The notes beneath the pieces were generated by a model that saw nothing but the letters and a program-made list of their open reading frames with translations, was not told where the DNA came from and made no database searches. Positions 1 to 11,932 of a DNA stretch of 64,000 nt are shown piece after piece. The DNA is from Cryptomeria japonica (taxonomy: Eukaryota > Streptophyta > Pinopsida > Cupressales > Cupressaceae), in NCBI RefSeq assembly GCF_030272615.1, contig NC_081408.1, forward strand, positions 765,450,330 through 765,514,329, read 5' to 3'. The position numbers and the translations under genes were made by a program. Each line of letters opens with the position of its first letter. The first letter of the stretch is position 1.

Positions 1-600
1 CTCCCTACCCGAAATGACACAAAGAATGAATTGAGATACCTAGGAGATGCACAAACTTTAGTTGTATGAGTGACCCCAATGCATGTATGGAGGTTAGAAT
101 TTGTTGAATGTCAAGAGGGGAGAATGTTTCCCACAAGTCACACTCAGAAATAAGTTAACACAACATATATGAGAGAAGAGCCACAAAACAAACACATATG
201 ATGAAGCTAAGGAAACATACACAACATACATGAGTTTGAAGGAAGGCAAGAATGGTGATTTCAATTCATTATAAGGCCAATGGCCAAACTTACAGTTGCA
301 TAAATGCAAAATAAATACAAGAGAAGTGAAAGAGCATAGAATAGCTCAAGCCAACAGGGAGAGAACCCTTTACAATGAGGCTTAACAACCTTTATATAGA
401 AAATTGGTTACAAAACTGATCACGACCCCTGTGTGTGCAGGGAAATGTCAGTTTGGGATTGCAGGAAAGTGCATGCACTTGACTTCTGTACATGCAAGCA
501 ACCTAGCCATACCCTAAAAATGCAACCTTGAGAAGGGTAGATTGATTGACCTTCCAAAGTTAGAGCATGCAGACATGACATAAGTTACCACAACAAGCAT
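1..600 (-). mobile_element. Partial LTR (minus strand) at window edge
   Basis: No gene is visible. Read on the minus strand, the stretch has LTR promoter anatomy: a TATA box (TATATAAA, complement of 391-398) followed by a transcribed-looking region with a T-rich stretch, and further downstream a segment resembling the end of a Ty1/copia LTR. The other LTR and any internal domain would lie left of base 1, so neither length nor family can be fixed. An alternative is an unrelated AT-rich promoter-like sequence. Confidence 0.35.
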
Positions 601-740
601 GGTTGTGTACCTCTCTTGATGGAAGTCTCGCCAAAATCATTAAATGCACCCTCGTGGCTCCACAAAAGAAGGTGCACAATTCACAAAATTCGTCGGAGCA
701 TTTAAAGCGTGTTGATCACGCCATCCGAAAAGAAGTTCGA

Positions 741-1395
741 GGACTCCGGGAACTCGGGTTCCTGAAGTGGGGAAGACAAGGAAAGAACTTTAGAACCTCG
801 GGGTTATGGGAAGGAGAAATGAGAGCAACAGGGAACTTCAGAACCTCGAGGTTCCGGAGTTTTGGGGAATTGAAAAAAGGGCTAAGGAAGGAACTTCAGA
901 ACCTCAGGGTTCCGGAGTTCCGGGAAAGAAGAAGGGAAGCAAAGGAAGAGAACTTCGGAACCTCGAGGTTCCGGAGCTCCGGGGAACTGAGGAGGCAAGG
1001 AAAAGGCGAGACTTAGAAAAGGAACTTCGGAACCTCAGGCTTCCAGAGTTCCGGGGAAGGGAAGAAGAAGATAAAGGAACTTTGGAACCTTAAGATTCCG
1101 GAGTTCTGGGGAACATAAGAGGAGTAGAAAGAAAGGGTGGAACTTCGGAACCTCCGGGTTCCAGAGTTCCTGGAAAAGAAAGGAGAGGCGGAAAAGGGAA
1201 GGAACTTTGGAACCTCGGGGTTCTGGAGTTACGGGGAAGAAAAAAAAGGGGAGAGGGAACTTCGGAACCTTGAGGTTCCGGAGTTCCAGAGAAGAAGAAC
1301 AAGAGAAGGCAAAGAGAAGGAACTTCGGAACCTCGGGGTTCCGGAGTTCTGGGGAAGGAAGAAAAGACTAAGGGAGGAACTTCTTTCGGGCAAGG
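741..1395. repeat. Palindromic minisatellite, about 11 units of ~60 bp
   Basis: About eleven units start with GGAACTTCGGAACCTC followed at once by a near-complement such as GAGGTTCCGGAGTTCC, making a ~32-bp inverted repeat with no loop. The palindromes are separated by 20-40 bp of purine-rich spacer (GGGGAAGAAGAA-like). Unit starts lie near 786, 833, 890, 949, 1021, 1077, 1138, 1201, 1257, 1319 and a truncated one at 1376, so the period is 56-72 bp. The palindrome is better conserved than the spacer. Open frames on both strands across the array (for example 603-1016 plus and 1090-1452 minus) are by-products of the repeat and not convincing genes. Confidence 0.9.
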
Positions 1396-1545
1396 CAATA
1401 CCTCACACTTCATAATTCTTCTGCTTTTCTCCTTGATCAACTGGGGTAGCATTGGTCCATGGATTGTATCTCTGATCGGTTCTTACTGATGGACCAAGGG
1501 TCTCATAAAATGACAAGAAGTTTATCTACTTAGGCTAGAGTATGT

Positions 1546-2450
1546 GTGGAGCTTGATTTCATGACCCAACTACCAAATAAATGTCATTTTGAAAACAAGA
1601 GAAGTTTTATGAATTCAAACCTTGGATTATGGACGTTTTCCATTAGGTGTTGTGGATGCCATGATTATGATCATCACAATACAAAATACCCAAGTATTTT
1701 GGAAAGAACTCAATTTGAAAGAAACCCAAAGAGGCTTGTTAAAGATAATGAGAGTTTTATCAAATCAAGAAAAAATATTTTGCCATAAGCAAAAATCTAG
1801 AAAAAGAGGGAAAGAGGATTGAACGGTCACAACTTAGGAGGGGGTATTTTCAAGAATATAGATATAGACAAAAATGAAGTTATGGTTGAAGATTCAATTT
1901 CAAGAGAGATTTGGAGAAGTTGCTAGCAAATCTTGAAGCAGGTAAAAATATTGGTTTCTTAGAAGGGAGTTAAAAGGCTAAGCCCTTCCTAGTTTCCTAC
2001 CTCTAAGGGAATTGAACATGAAAAAGTTGAGTCGAGTAGTAGATCCAAGGAGGATCTAGCTTTGAGTAGGAAGGCAATGGTAAGTCCACAATCTATAGAT
2101 GGATAAAGAAAAGAAAGGGAGGGAGATTTTGGAATATCTAAGACTGATAAATCAAATAGGTACCTTACGATTGATTGTCGTGGCACATGTAGTTTTAGGA
2201 TATTAATTGTGGTTGGAAGATTTCTTGGTACTCTCTTGGTGAGTAGCAAGAGAACAAAGGTTGCCCTATGAAGGTCCTATCTTGAAATATTAAGGGAATG
2301 AACTACCACTACAAGAAAAGGCTTCAAGGAGATTTCAAGAGAAATTTTATTTGCATATTGTGTTGACCCAAGGAATTAAGAGTAACTTTGAGCAAGAGTT
2401 TTAAAATCTCTTTCCTGGGAAATGGGGACAATCAAGAAAATTGCCATTGG
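1546..2450 (+). pseudogene. LINE remnant: ORF1 zinc knuckle and start of ORF2
   Basis: Residues 36-49 of the frame from 1546 fit a CX2CX4HX4C zinc knuckle (CCGCHDYDHHNTKY) with the last cysteine replaced by tyrosine, as in nucleic-acid-binding ORF1 or Gag proteins. Near 2270 the frame reads like the start of a plant L1 ORF2 endonuclease (KVLS, stop in place of W, NIKGMN), with TGA where the family has tryptophan. The sequence then decays. The two pieces are in the order expected for one LINE, but the 450 bp between them carry stops and frameshifts, so a common origin is an inference. Confidence 0.45.
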
Positions 2451-3560
2451 TTTTTTAGGACGTTTGGACTACTTGTTGTTTTCTTTTGCATTGGTTATTT
2501 GATAAATGAAGAGTTTGAGATAGCACTACAAATATAGAATTTAGGAAGATACAATGTCTATTCCTAGTAAAAAAATTATTACAAAATTAAAAAAATTATG
2601 ATAAAGATTCGATTGATCAGCTACAAGGTTTGTAAATTTAAGATATATATATATATAGAGTTGTGAGTCAACATAAATGTCTTGACCTTTAATCTAAACA
2701 ATAGATTATAATGATACCCTTTGAAATGTGGTTGGACTACTATAATCTTTGGCAACACATGTTATTAGTTGGACTTCTCTAAGTTGTTTCCTTTTCCCCA
2801 TATGCCTCCTTTTGGACTTGTTGCCTTTGTTTCTTTGTATTTCCCACACAGTCAACAATTCAAGAAGTGGCAATTACTTTTTGTCTAGTTTTAAAACTAT
2901 CCTCAAAGCTTGTTGGTTGCTTGAATAAAGTCCCTATAACATTAGGACTCTTAAATAACTAACAGTTTCACGGTTTGCATGCAACGATGAGCTGTTAGGC
3001 GAGGAGGAGGAGAAAAGCGAAAAGGGATGTGAGGGAAATCGAGAGAGTTAGGGAGCAAGGTGCGGAGTATTGTTATTGGAAATGTTCTTTGAACTCAGTA
3101 GTTTTAGTATTCATATAGCCAACAAATGTTTTTCTCTTTTTTATTATTTTATAAATATATAATGTGTCAATCTAAAACAATGTTTGTTTGCATATTGTAT
3201 TGGGGAAACTGTCAAGTGATATTACAAGTTGAAACAGAAATAATAATTATAAAAAAGTTAAATAATTACTATAAAAAAGGTTAAACAAATTAATGTGAAA
3301 TATTAAAAGATCGATAGTCAAGTGTATTGTTAGAGACTTTTTTTTTTAATTATTCCACATGGTGTTAAAAAAATTGTTGAGGGAGAAAATGGAGTGTGGG
3401 TCCACATATATTTTCCTCGCATGATGCTTCACATTGTAGACCATAAATTGGGCATGGTGATGCATTTTTACAATGGTGATTTTTGCATTAGTTACATAGC
3501 CTAGCAAATGTACATTCATTTCCACTCATGCCTCGTCATATCATTCAAAATTATCTATGT
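2451..3560. other. AT-rich stretch without recognisable features
   Basis: Around 1.1 kb of AT-rich sequence with short TA runs (near 2645) and T or A homopolymers. I see no conserved domain, RNA gene or terminal repeat. It may include the 5' part of the LINE that becomes recognisable at about 3560. Confidence 0.5.
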
Positions 3561-5150
3561 CTCCACGTATGTGGGCAATCTTATGTGGTGGGTCTCGGCT
3601 TATTGGTAAGTCGACTTTGGCTCTCAAGAAATGGGAATATGGTTTTAACTTGGCTGATTGTTGTTTCAATGTGGTCCCCATCTAGGTTAGGTTGCCTAGA
3701 CTCCCAATGGAATTCTGGGATGAGGAAGTGTCTGAAAGAATTGTGAACTCCTTTGGTTAGCTCTTAACTATTTGAAATGACTTCTTCCAGAAAGCAACTT
3801 GCCTTTTCTTGCATTTGTGTTAATATGGAGTAGTCCTCCAACCTTCCTTTGTCTATCAAGATCAACTCCAAGCTTGGGACAAGTTGAGTTTGAATCTATT
3901 CCATTAGCCTTTTTATGTGTAAGAAGGTAGGCAGTGGGGTGAAAAACTACCCTTATAAAATCTCATATGCTTTCTAAGAAAGTCTCAAAGGAGAAGATTT
4001 TTAGTGCCAATAAACCTTTCAAGCATGACCATTCTAGTCAAATCTCTACTATGTTTGATGTTGAAAATCTTGTGAATTCACCCTCTTCCAAGAGGGTCTA
4101 TGTTGGTCTAGAAGAGGTCCCACATTCTTTGAATGATATGGTTACTAAGGTTTTTCGTAGAAGGAGGAGCTCCCTCCTTTGCCTTCTAATTAGGATGATA
4201 TGATTCTGGAGTCTCCCAAGTCTCTTGTTTTGAGCCGGCCTATGGAGAAGATTGTGTTTGCTAATGGTACGGTTGCTATGGAGGAGCCTAGTTTCGAGGG
4301 TAAGAGTGATTTTTGGTGACCAAACAAGAGTTCTGCACATGAGATTAAGGAGATGTTGCAGTTTGTTTGATCTTCCCTTGAGATTAAGGAGATGTCATAG
4401 GTTGTTCCTTTGCATGAGCTTAAGGTGTTTGAGGGTTCCACCCATGATGAGTCAAAACTTTTATCATGGTTAAATCCAAAAATAAAAAGAAAACCCTCAA
4501 TCATCATTTTTTTCTCAAGGGTCACTACTAGAAACAAACACTAGGTTGATTGTAGTTTAGAATCAAGAGGAAAGGGGAGACCCTCTTCACAATAAAGCAA
4601 GGAAAATGAGAGTAAACTAAAAATAGTTGAATGAATCCAGAAAACTCTACCATAGATGTGGTCCAAGAGCACACCTCAAAAAAACATTATGGAGATCTTA
4701 TCCTAGAATATTGAAGTGTTGAATCACCCTCACAAACATGATCTCATATAAAACTTGATTAGAGAACATAAACCAAATATCTTACTTATCCAAGGGACTA
4801 GTATGCAAAGTGACAAATTTGAAATAATTAAGAAATCCCCCTTTAAAAATTGTGGCCTCCACGGTTCTAATGCTATTGATGCTATAGGTGGGATTGCTAC
4901 TTTTTGGAACCCGAGATTGGTTAAGAGGACTCTAATCATGTTGCTACCCTTTTCAATCATATGACAAATGATGCTTCTTGGATCAAGCATATGACACATT
5001 TGAAATAATTAAGAACACCCCCTTTAAAAATTGTGGCCTTCATAGTTCTAATGCTATTGATGCTATAGGTGGGATTGCTACTTTTTGGAACCCGAGATTG
5101 GTTAAGAGGACTCTAATCATGTTGCTACCCTTTTCAAGCATATGACAAAT
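3560..5150 (+). pseudogene. L1-type LINE, 5' part: ORF1 and ORF2 endonuclease start
   Basis: Frames between 3570 and 4000 resemble the DUF4283/ORF1 region of plant L1 elements: LALKKWEYGFNL, then a segment like VRLPRLPMEFWDEEV and a basic C-terminal part, broken by many stops. ORF2 begins near 4690 with a peptide like ILSxNIxxLNHPHKHDLI and continues at 4755-4964 with REHKPNILLIQ and GGIATFWNPRL, the N-terminal portion of the APE-type endonuclease that nicks target DNA for target-primed reverse transcription. The LINE is cut at 5150 by the gypsy element and resumes at 29641. It contains an internal 159-bp duplication. Dead copy. Confidence 0.75.
4811..5150 (+). repeat. 159-bp direct duplication inside the LINE endonuclease region
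   Basis: 4811-4969 and 4992-5150 are near-identical 159-bp segments (TGACAAATTT to ATGACAAAT) separated by 22 bp. The last ~83 bp occur a third time at 29642-29724, immediately after the gypsy 3' LTR, where the sequence continues into the rest of the LINE. Confidence 0.85.
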
Positions 5151-5175
5151 TTATGTAGTCACATAAATCTGTCCA

Positions 5176-5747
5176 TTTTTTTTTTTTGATCGGTGACTGC
5201 TTTTGACTGGAGCTTGAAATAGTGGGGCCACAAAGGGGGACCCAATCCCCGAGTACATTGTAATGAGGTATCAACACCTCCAGTGTGGTTCTCACAAACA
5301 TTTCTCCTTATCACTCTGTTCTCGCCTTATCTCTCCATTTTTCTCTCCTTATCACTCCAATCTCCTTATCTCTCCACCTTGTTGCCCACGAGCAAGAACT
5401 CCTTATCACTCCATCAATCGCACCACCACCTTATCTCTCCATCCACGAAGCTCGGGCCACCTTATCTCTCCGTAAGTCTCCTTATCTCTCCATGTTGGTT
5501 CTCTGTTAGCTGCTCCACCGTATTGCTCGACTGGCTGTGACCAGAGTCAAGGCCTTAACACCTCGAAATAAACCTTCACTGTGTCTGTAAACATTAACGG
5601 GCATCAACACCCCTTTGACCAATAATTCTAACCGCGACCATACGCACGCCGCACCACCAACCAGGAGCACAGGAGAGGAGGGACTCGAACCAAGGATCGC
5701 CCTATCCACAGGGCTTCACAATTGTCGTTGCGCTGAGAGGACATCCC
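5176..5747 (-). mobile_element. tRNA-derived SINE with internal minisatellite
   Basis: Read on the minus strand, the insert starts GGGGATGTCC. It has an A-box-like TCAGCGCAACGA (complement of 5725-5736) and, 33 bp on, a perfect B box GGTTCGAGTCC (complement of 5681-5691), the spacing of a tRNA-type RNA polymerase III promoter. It ends in a poly(A) of 12 (T run 5176-5187). A 20-bp target-site duplication flanks it (5160-5179 and 5748-5767, one mismatch). The body is about 570 bp, long for a plant SINE, partly because of about eight repeats of a CCTTATCTCTCC/CCTTATCACTCC motif (plus-strand sense, 5305-5495). It sits inside the 5' LTR, so it is younger than the gypsy element. Confidence 0.85.
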
Positions 5748-6722
5748 CACATAAATTTGTCCATTTTAATTAAATGAATATTTACTATTTATTTGATTAA
5801 TAAACCCACTAGCCAACAATTAATTAAATTAACATTTAATTAATTCATCCTCAAACATTTTCCTATTAATTAAATAAATTATTCAGTTTATTTTAATTAA
5901 TTCATTAAACCAAATTCACAATCAATTAAATGAATAAATCTTATTTATTTAATTTAATCCCCTTTCCTCTTTTAAATAAATAATTAAAACATTTATTTAA
6001 ATCATTAAATCCCTCCCACTTGCATTCTCCTAAAAATGCAAGTTGCACCTATTTGTTGAAATAAATGAATTTTATTTTAATAAAAATCTTATTTTCCCTC
6101 ACCCACCAAATCCACTTGGAATCCTAAATCCCCTTCTTGACTCTTCTTACCCCTTCCTAATTAGCCTAATCCATCCCCTAAATATTGTCACATTCCTAAG
6201 CAACTTGGAGTCACTTCTCAAAGCCCTCAAAGTCTTTGAAAAGCATTTAATGTTTTATGTGTTAAACAATCTAACCTCTAAAGTCTTCCAAACCACTAAT
6301 GGCTCTTACATGACCATTAATAGCTCTTACATAACCATTTATGGTTAAATCCACTTGCACCCATGGTTAAGGATTTTGACCTCTTACTCAACCCTCATGT
6401 AACCCATGTGTCTCCTCAAGCATTTATTGCTTTGACCATGGTTATCCTCACTAACTCTTGCACAAGAGTTTATCCCTTGGATAAAAGCATTATTCCTTGA
6501 ATAATGAATTTATTCACTCAACTCAACATTAACCCTACCTCCCAAGTTAACCCTCGAGTCATGTTAAGCATTTAATGCTTCTTCCCTCTCCCCTCAACCC
6601 ATCTCATGTTGACACTTGTCATCCTAGGATTGGGTTGAAAGTCCTCACATGGATCTTAAACCATTCAATCCTGACCCTTGTTGAGATTACTCAATCTCAA
6701 CCATCCATTGCTCCATTTTACC

Positions 6723-6730
6723 TATAAATA
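6723..6730 (+). promoter_or_regulatory. TATA box of the Tat 5' LTR
   Basis: TATAAATA in the last third of the LTR, repeated at 29146-29153 in the 3' LTR. Its place, about 480 bp before the LTR end, fits the U3/R boundary and transcription of the element on the plus strand. Confidence 0.7.
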
Positions 6731-7204
6731 GAGCTCATTTCTTCATAATCCAGATCCTGAAAACTTGTCTGCATATAACTTATAGTCAATTTTAGAGAGA
6801 GCATTTTAGCATAAATCACTCATATTGTCATTTTGGACTAAAATAAATCTTAGTTCATTTCATAACATCTCATATTTAGCTTGTTTTACATTTGCATAGC
6901 ATAGTTTAAAACATTTTAATCTTGAATCTCCATAGTGCAAAAAGCTGTTGAGAGCTACACTTATTTGGAAACTTGGAGAGGAGAGGAACAAGGGAGGAGG
7001 AGGAGCTACAAACATGGTGGGAGGCATTTGGAGATGCCTTGTTGCATTTGTTTTCATTGTTAAATGCTCTATTTTGCTTATAGTGTCTCTCTTGATATGT
7101 CTGTTTAGAATAATCTTTGGTTGTTAACACTAACACTTGTTTCTTGTGTTTCTTGTGTGTGTTGCCTTACCACAGGTTTTTCTAACAATCCTTTTTGCAG
7201 AGCA

Positions 7205-10010
7205 TCATTTGGTGAACTCGACGTGAATCCAACACAAGATTTCTCTACAAAACTTTTTGTTTAAATTGACACATGGGTTGCGCTTTAGCACTTTCGAACA
7301 CATTTTAGCGCCCACGAAATTTCATGATTTAGTGCTTTTGTTCACTAGAATAGCGCTATTGTCCATCATTTAGCGCTTCTACATTTAAAGTAGCGCTCTT
7401 TTTATTAATTTAGAGCATTCACGAGCTCTGTTTGACATAATTTTAATATGTCCGACGAAGTATTTTAGCGCTTTTGCTTCCAATATAGCACATTTGTCAC
7501 TGTTTTAGCGCATATGTAGGTTAAGTAGCGCTTTCGTGTTAAATAGTGCTTCTGTGTTTACACAGAGTGGCGTTGTTGTAACAGAGAGTTGTAATTTTTT
7601 TTATTGTAACCAAAAATCAAAACCTAGGCTTGTAGAAGCCCACCAATACCTCATTTTTTAAAATTTTTTTGACTAACTGTTTGTTTGTTTATGCAGGATT
7701 GGAGGAGTTAGATTAGAAAGCATTGAATTCTTTCTTTCACTTTGTTTTCAAAGTTGGATTAAAACAAATTCATTGTCTCTTTGGCTTAAAAATTGAACCT
7801 CACATTTTCATTTTGGATCATAAAAAGAATCACATCTTTAGTTTTGGTTTGTAAAAAGAACCCCACTTGCATATTAAAAAGAACCACAAAATTCACATCA
7901 AAGTTTATTTGCAAGTGAGGAACAATCTTTATTTTGGTGCTTAAAATCAACAACACAATTTTCATTTCTTGCATCAACTTAAGGAAATTCACAATCAACA
8001 TTTCGTTTTGGGCAATCTAAAAAGAACAAGCCACTTTTCCTTCAAGCTCATAAACGATTTTACTTCAAGCAAGACATGTTTTTAATTCAGTTGACCAGGA
8101 TTTCAAATTCCTAGTTTACCAAACATTTTGCCTTTGAAGTTAAAAAGAATACCATGATTGTTGGAGCAACATCTCCAAATAGTTAGATCACATTGCAATG
8201 AAAAACAGTTAAAAAGAACAAGAGCTTTTTGTGATTGGCACACTTGTGCAAAAATTTTGTCGAGTGGTCCTACTTCTAACACACACTATCCTCTCCCTTG
8301 GCTTTCGTGGTCCTAGGTGCAAGAGAAAAGTGTTAGTAGCACTCAAAGTTTATCTTTTTAAGAGAGGCCTGCCAAAAGACACATCACTCTTGGGAACGAC
8401 CTCGCGCGGTAAATCTTTCGAGCCGCTATAGAAATCAAGTGTGAGTGAAAGCTGTAGCCTTGAATATAGTTGTTCCTATAGTGTAACTTGTTGAAATGAC
8501 AAATGGGCCCCACCAGAAGTTACAAGGCTCTTAAGCGAGTCATTGCAAAATGAACTTATGTCCAAAAACATCAAAAATTACTAAACACCTTTTTATGTAG
8601 AAGCCCACCCGTTCTATTGATTGAGGATATTTGTGATAAATTCAGTGCAAGAGCATAGATGGTTTTTCTCCCAAGATACCCACCATACATATTTCCTCAA
8701 GTAGAAACATAGCTTTTTGAAAGGCTACTTGTAGCTTGATAAAAGTGGCGACTCTCCCATCATAGGGATCATCTATTTGTTATGCTCGTGCAAGACTTAG
8801 TATATCACATCCTTATCTGCCACGACAGGATTCATAAGCTATGTAGTACCAAAATTGAAGAAATATCAAGATGTGGGCTGAAATTATCGCAACTGGCCAT
8901 TTGACCTTAGGGATAAAGTGTGTTTGAAGTGTCTTCGTTTTGTGTCAAGACCAGTGATAAACTGAGCCGACTTCAGGCTTTTTGGAAAAACATACTCAAA
9001 AACATTTGGAAAGGGGTCATAAAAGTCCAAAGATTGGGTTGATTTAGACCCACACTTATTTGTGTCTTTTAAGACAACATTCTTGTGTTTGTGTGCTTGC
9101 TTTGTTTTCTTGTCAAAGAAAAAAAAAAAAAACAATTCCAAAACAAGTATTCATCCAACACAAAATTTTCGAACACCAACATTTGGCAAAGATCAAAAAC
9201 AAAGTGCAAAAACAAAGTATCAAACTATATGACCATCCTTCACATTTTGAGAAAGATAAATCTTCATCAACATATCAATTTGAAGAAAAGACCATTGAGC
9301 TCAAAGACTTTCATCAAAAGAAGGAAATTTTTCTATCTCAATAGACAAATCTTTGTCTTGCATAGAACCTTATTACGTCACATGTGTCTATATCTCCAAG
9401 GAAAATCTAACGAGTTTGATCAAGAGTCTTTAAACCGTAGAGCTTTTACTCAATATAGAGCTTTGAGTTATCATAAAAACAAGGGAGGCAAAATCAATCC
9501 TGCCTTCTTTCCAGACATCTGCATCACATATAACATAGCTCAGGAAGAACCACCAACCCCCGAAAGAGTTTTTATTGAAGTTAACATTTCATCCATTCTC
9601 ACATTCACACATCATCAATCCATTCCAACTCTCGAAACATAAAGAGGTCTTGTCCTAAGTTCTTTTTCGATATTGCTTGAATCCAACACAACACATCACT
9701 TTTTAGAGTGTCTCTACATATAGGATAAACTCATCCTAAGAGGCATTTCTATGCAGGTTAAAACTAGTCTATGAGTGCATCCTCTTATTACTAGGTAGTT
9801 GGGTCTGTAACACATCTCAGGCCTCTCTAAACCTTATCATATCAAACATTGTCAACCAAACACAACACACAATTCATAGAAGGTCTTTGATAACATCTAC
9901 CTTTAGTGTTATAAATCCATATGCAAAACACTTCACCAAACATTTATCTCTCATTTCATCACCAACTCATAATCATTTTCACGAAACTTCAACAACAACC
10001 TTTAAACAAA
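7205..10010 (+). other. Untranslated leader of the Tat element
   Basis: 2.8 kb between the 5' LTR and the gag ATG. It begins TCATTTGGTGAACTCGACG, where a primer-binding site is expected; I cannot assign the tRNA. It then holds the AGCGCT cluster (7268-7570), a stretch with at least six AAAAAGAAC/AAAAAGAAT motifs (7812-8225), and a segment around 8160-8710 that also occurs in the second gypsy element near 41.6-42.2 kb. The open frame ending at 9642 has no recognised domain and may be chance. Long leaders are usual in Tat elements. Confidence 0.7.
7268..7570. repeat. AGCGCT palindrome cluster, 5' end of the Tat element
   Basis: Five exact AGCGCT hexamers plus AGCGCC, AGCGCA, AGTGCT and AGCACT variants, about thirteen in all, spaced roughly 20-25 bp, usually as TTTAGCGCTTTT or AGTAGCGCTNTT. 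The surrounding sequence is AT-rich and otherwise not repeated, so the motif rather than a longer unit recurs. A mirror cluster lies at 27328-27605. Confidence 0.8.
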
Positions 10011-11932
10011 ATGGCTCAAACTAGATCAAGGTCTAGACAACTAGAGATAGAAGAGGAAGATGAGGAAAATCTCAATGAATTCGAAGAAGCTCTTGGAGGA
10101 AACACAAATGATGAAAATCCAAGTACTCCTACTCCTGTAGCAATAGAAAGGGCACGACACAACCCTCTCTTCAATCGACTTTTTGACGAAATCCTCAAGA
10201 ACAACATTGATGCTCACTTTTTAAGACTTGCCCAAGAGGGAGCCAAACTACCCTCTAATTTTGATACTGCACAACTAAGGAAAGCATCATAATACCATAG
10301 TCATAATGAGGGTGGAAGACGTCGAGATAACTTCAGATATGACCTTCATCAAGGAAATCTCCCACCTCCTCCTCCTCCTAATGACATTGACATGTTGAGG
10401 CAACCAGTCAAGGATCTAGCCCAACAACTCCACATTGGTGTGAAAACTACCCATTTTTCACTTAATGATATTTGTCCCTATCCCTTTGATAGGAATTTAC
10501 ATATGCCACCTTTTCCACGCGGGTTTGAAACACCTAAGCTCAAAAAATATTGAGGAAAAGGAGACCCTCGAGATCATGTTAGATTATTTCATTCAGCTTG
10601 CCTAGAAGTGGCATATGAAGACACATACCTAATGCGACTCTTTACTCAAAGTTTGGGAGGGACAACCACATCATGGTTTTCCCGACTAGCAGGCGACATT
10701 AGGATATTCGAAGAACTAGTCTAGAAATTCATTACACATTATTCACACAACATAGAACGTGATGTCACCATGGCCAATCTATGTAACACCAAGCAAAAAC
10801 CAGGGGAGCTATTTTCAACTTTCCTGCAATGATGGTGACAAATGTCTAGCAGACGTTCTCTTCAGTTACCTGAACGAGAACTAGTGGAAATATTTATTTC
10901 CAACTTGAACGAAGAAATGGAGTTCCATCTAGACATGAAAGGTACAAAGTCCTTTAATGATATGATCACCCAAGGTTTAAAATGTGAATGGGCCCTCATC
11001 AAAAAGGGGCTTATCAAGATATACAATGAACCAAAAGATGGCCCTCGCTCGCGCTTCAACAATGATAAACTTAACTTTTGGAATAAAAACAAAAACATCG
11101 TCAATGGCGGGGTTGTAGTTGCAAGGACTATCAAGAGTGCACAACCCGTGGTCCGATTTGTGGGGCAAAACCCCCCTCCTAAGAATAACACGGTTGCTCC
11201 CCCAAATCAAGGACGCAATGTACCGTAAGAGGAATCGAGACAACGGCAACAAAATTATAAACCAAAACGTACATACACTCCCTTAGGGGAACCTATTGAA
11301 ACAGTGTTACGTCAATTGGTCTCTTCAATTCTGGTGACCTTACCAAAGACATATAATTACGAACCTCAGGTCAAACCTTCATGGTGGAGGGATAATGAAC
11401 ATTGCGAATTCCATCAAGGGAAAGGGAATAAAACAAGTAATTGTCACAGATTGAAAGATCTTGTTGAGGATCTTATTGACTGAGGAGAGATTGAAATTGA
11501 AGGACACGACCCAAAAACCACAAATAATGATCATATTATGTTTAAAAATCCACTTCCATCACAAGATCAAAGAGGTCCTTCCACTTCAGGACGAAACACA
11601 GATACAACCAATTATACATGAGCTGCCTATAATTACACTGTGAATCACCTATATGATGCCAATGAACAAATTGCAACTATTACCATCAAAGATCCAAGCT
11701 CTACCTGCAATGTTGTTATGTGTCATGGCAAGTTCACCATTAAAGAAACTCCACAAGGCACAACTTTCATCCCAAAGCAGTATAACCTTGTGGAACAATT
11801 AGATAAGATGCTCGCACTTATATCCATCTTAGAGCTTTTGCGCCTATCCCCATCTCATAAAACAATCTTGGATCAAGCTCTCCAAGAGGCGTCAGTCCTT
11901 GCCAATCTAAATACAGATCAATTTTAAGATAT
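10011..11932 (+). pseudogene. gag: Tat element Gag (broken)
   Basis: Starts at ATG 10011 (MAQTRSRSRQLE), after an A-rich stretch AAACAAA. An acidic N-terminus is followed by a retrotransposon Gag domain (about 10545-10930: DPRDHVRLFHSA, then SLGGTTTSWFSRL and LPERELVEIFISNL), which forms the particle coat around the RNA. A CX2HX4NX4C motif near 11403-11444 stands where plant Ty3 Gags have a CX2HX4HX4C finger. The frame is constant from 10011 to 12173, but stops interrupt it at about 10290, 10552, 10721, 10831, 10837, 11226, 11481, 11620 and 11925. Several are TGA where the family has arginine (CGA), consistent with deamination of methylated CpG. It cannot give full-length Gag. Confidence 0.85.

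Larger units (their letters stand above)
5154..7204 (+). repeat. 5' LTR of the Tat element (interrupted by a SINE)
   Basis: Matches the 3' LTR at 28166-29638 along its length once the SINE at about 5176-5747 and one copy of its target duplication are removed (~1.46 kb versus 1473 bp). It begins TG and ends CA. The first 900 bp are rich in TTAATTAA-like blocks. A TATA box sits in the last third. A visible difference from the 3' LTR is an 11-bp segment near 29360 absent from the matching place here; scattered substitutions show that the copy is not recent. Confidence 0.9.

Noticed and set aside
741-1395. Possible CRISPR-like array
   Set aside because: Units are tandem and diverged in both repeat and spacer, the spacers are low-complexity purines, and the genome is eukaryotic.
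603-1452. Overlapping open frames of 90-137 codons on both strands with a repeated RNLxVPEF peptide
   Set aside because: They arise because the palindromic minisatellite lacks stops in several frames; no start context, domain or codon bias supports a gene.
8884-9344. Small overlapping proteins in the Tat leader
   Set aside because: Both strands open only over short spans and depend on non-ATG starts; no domain.
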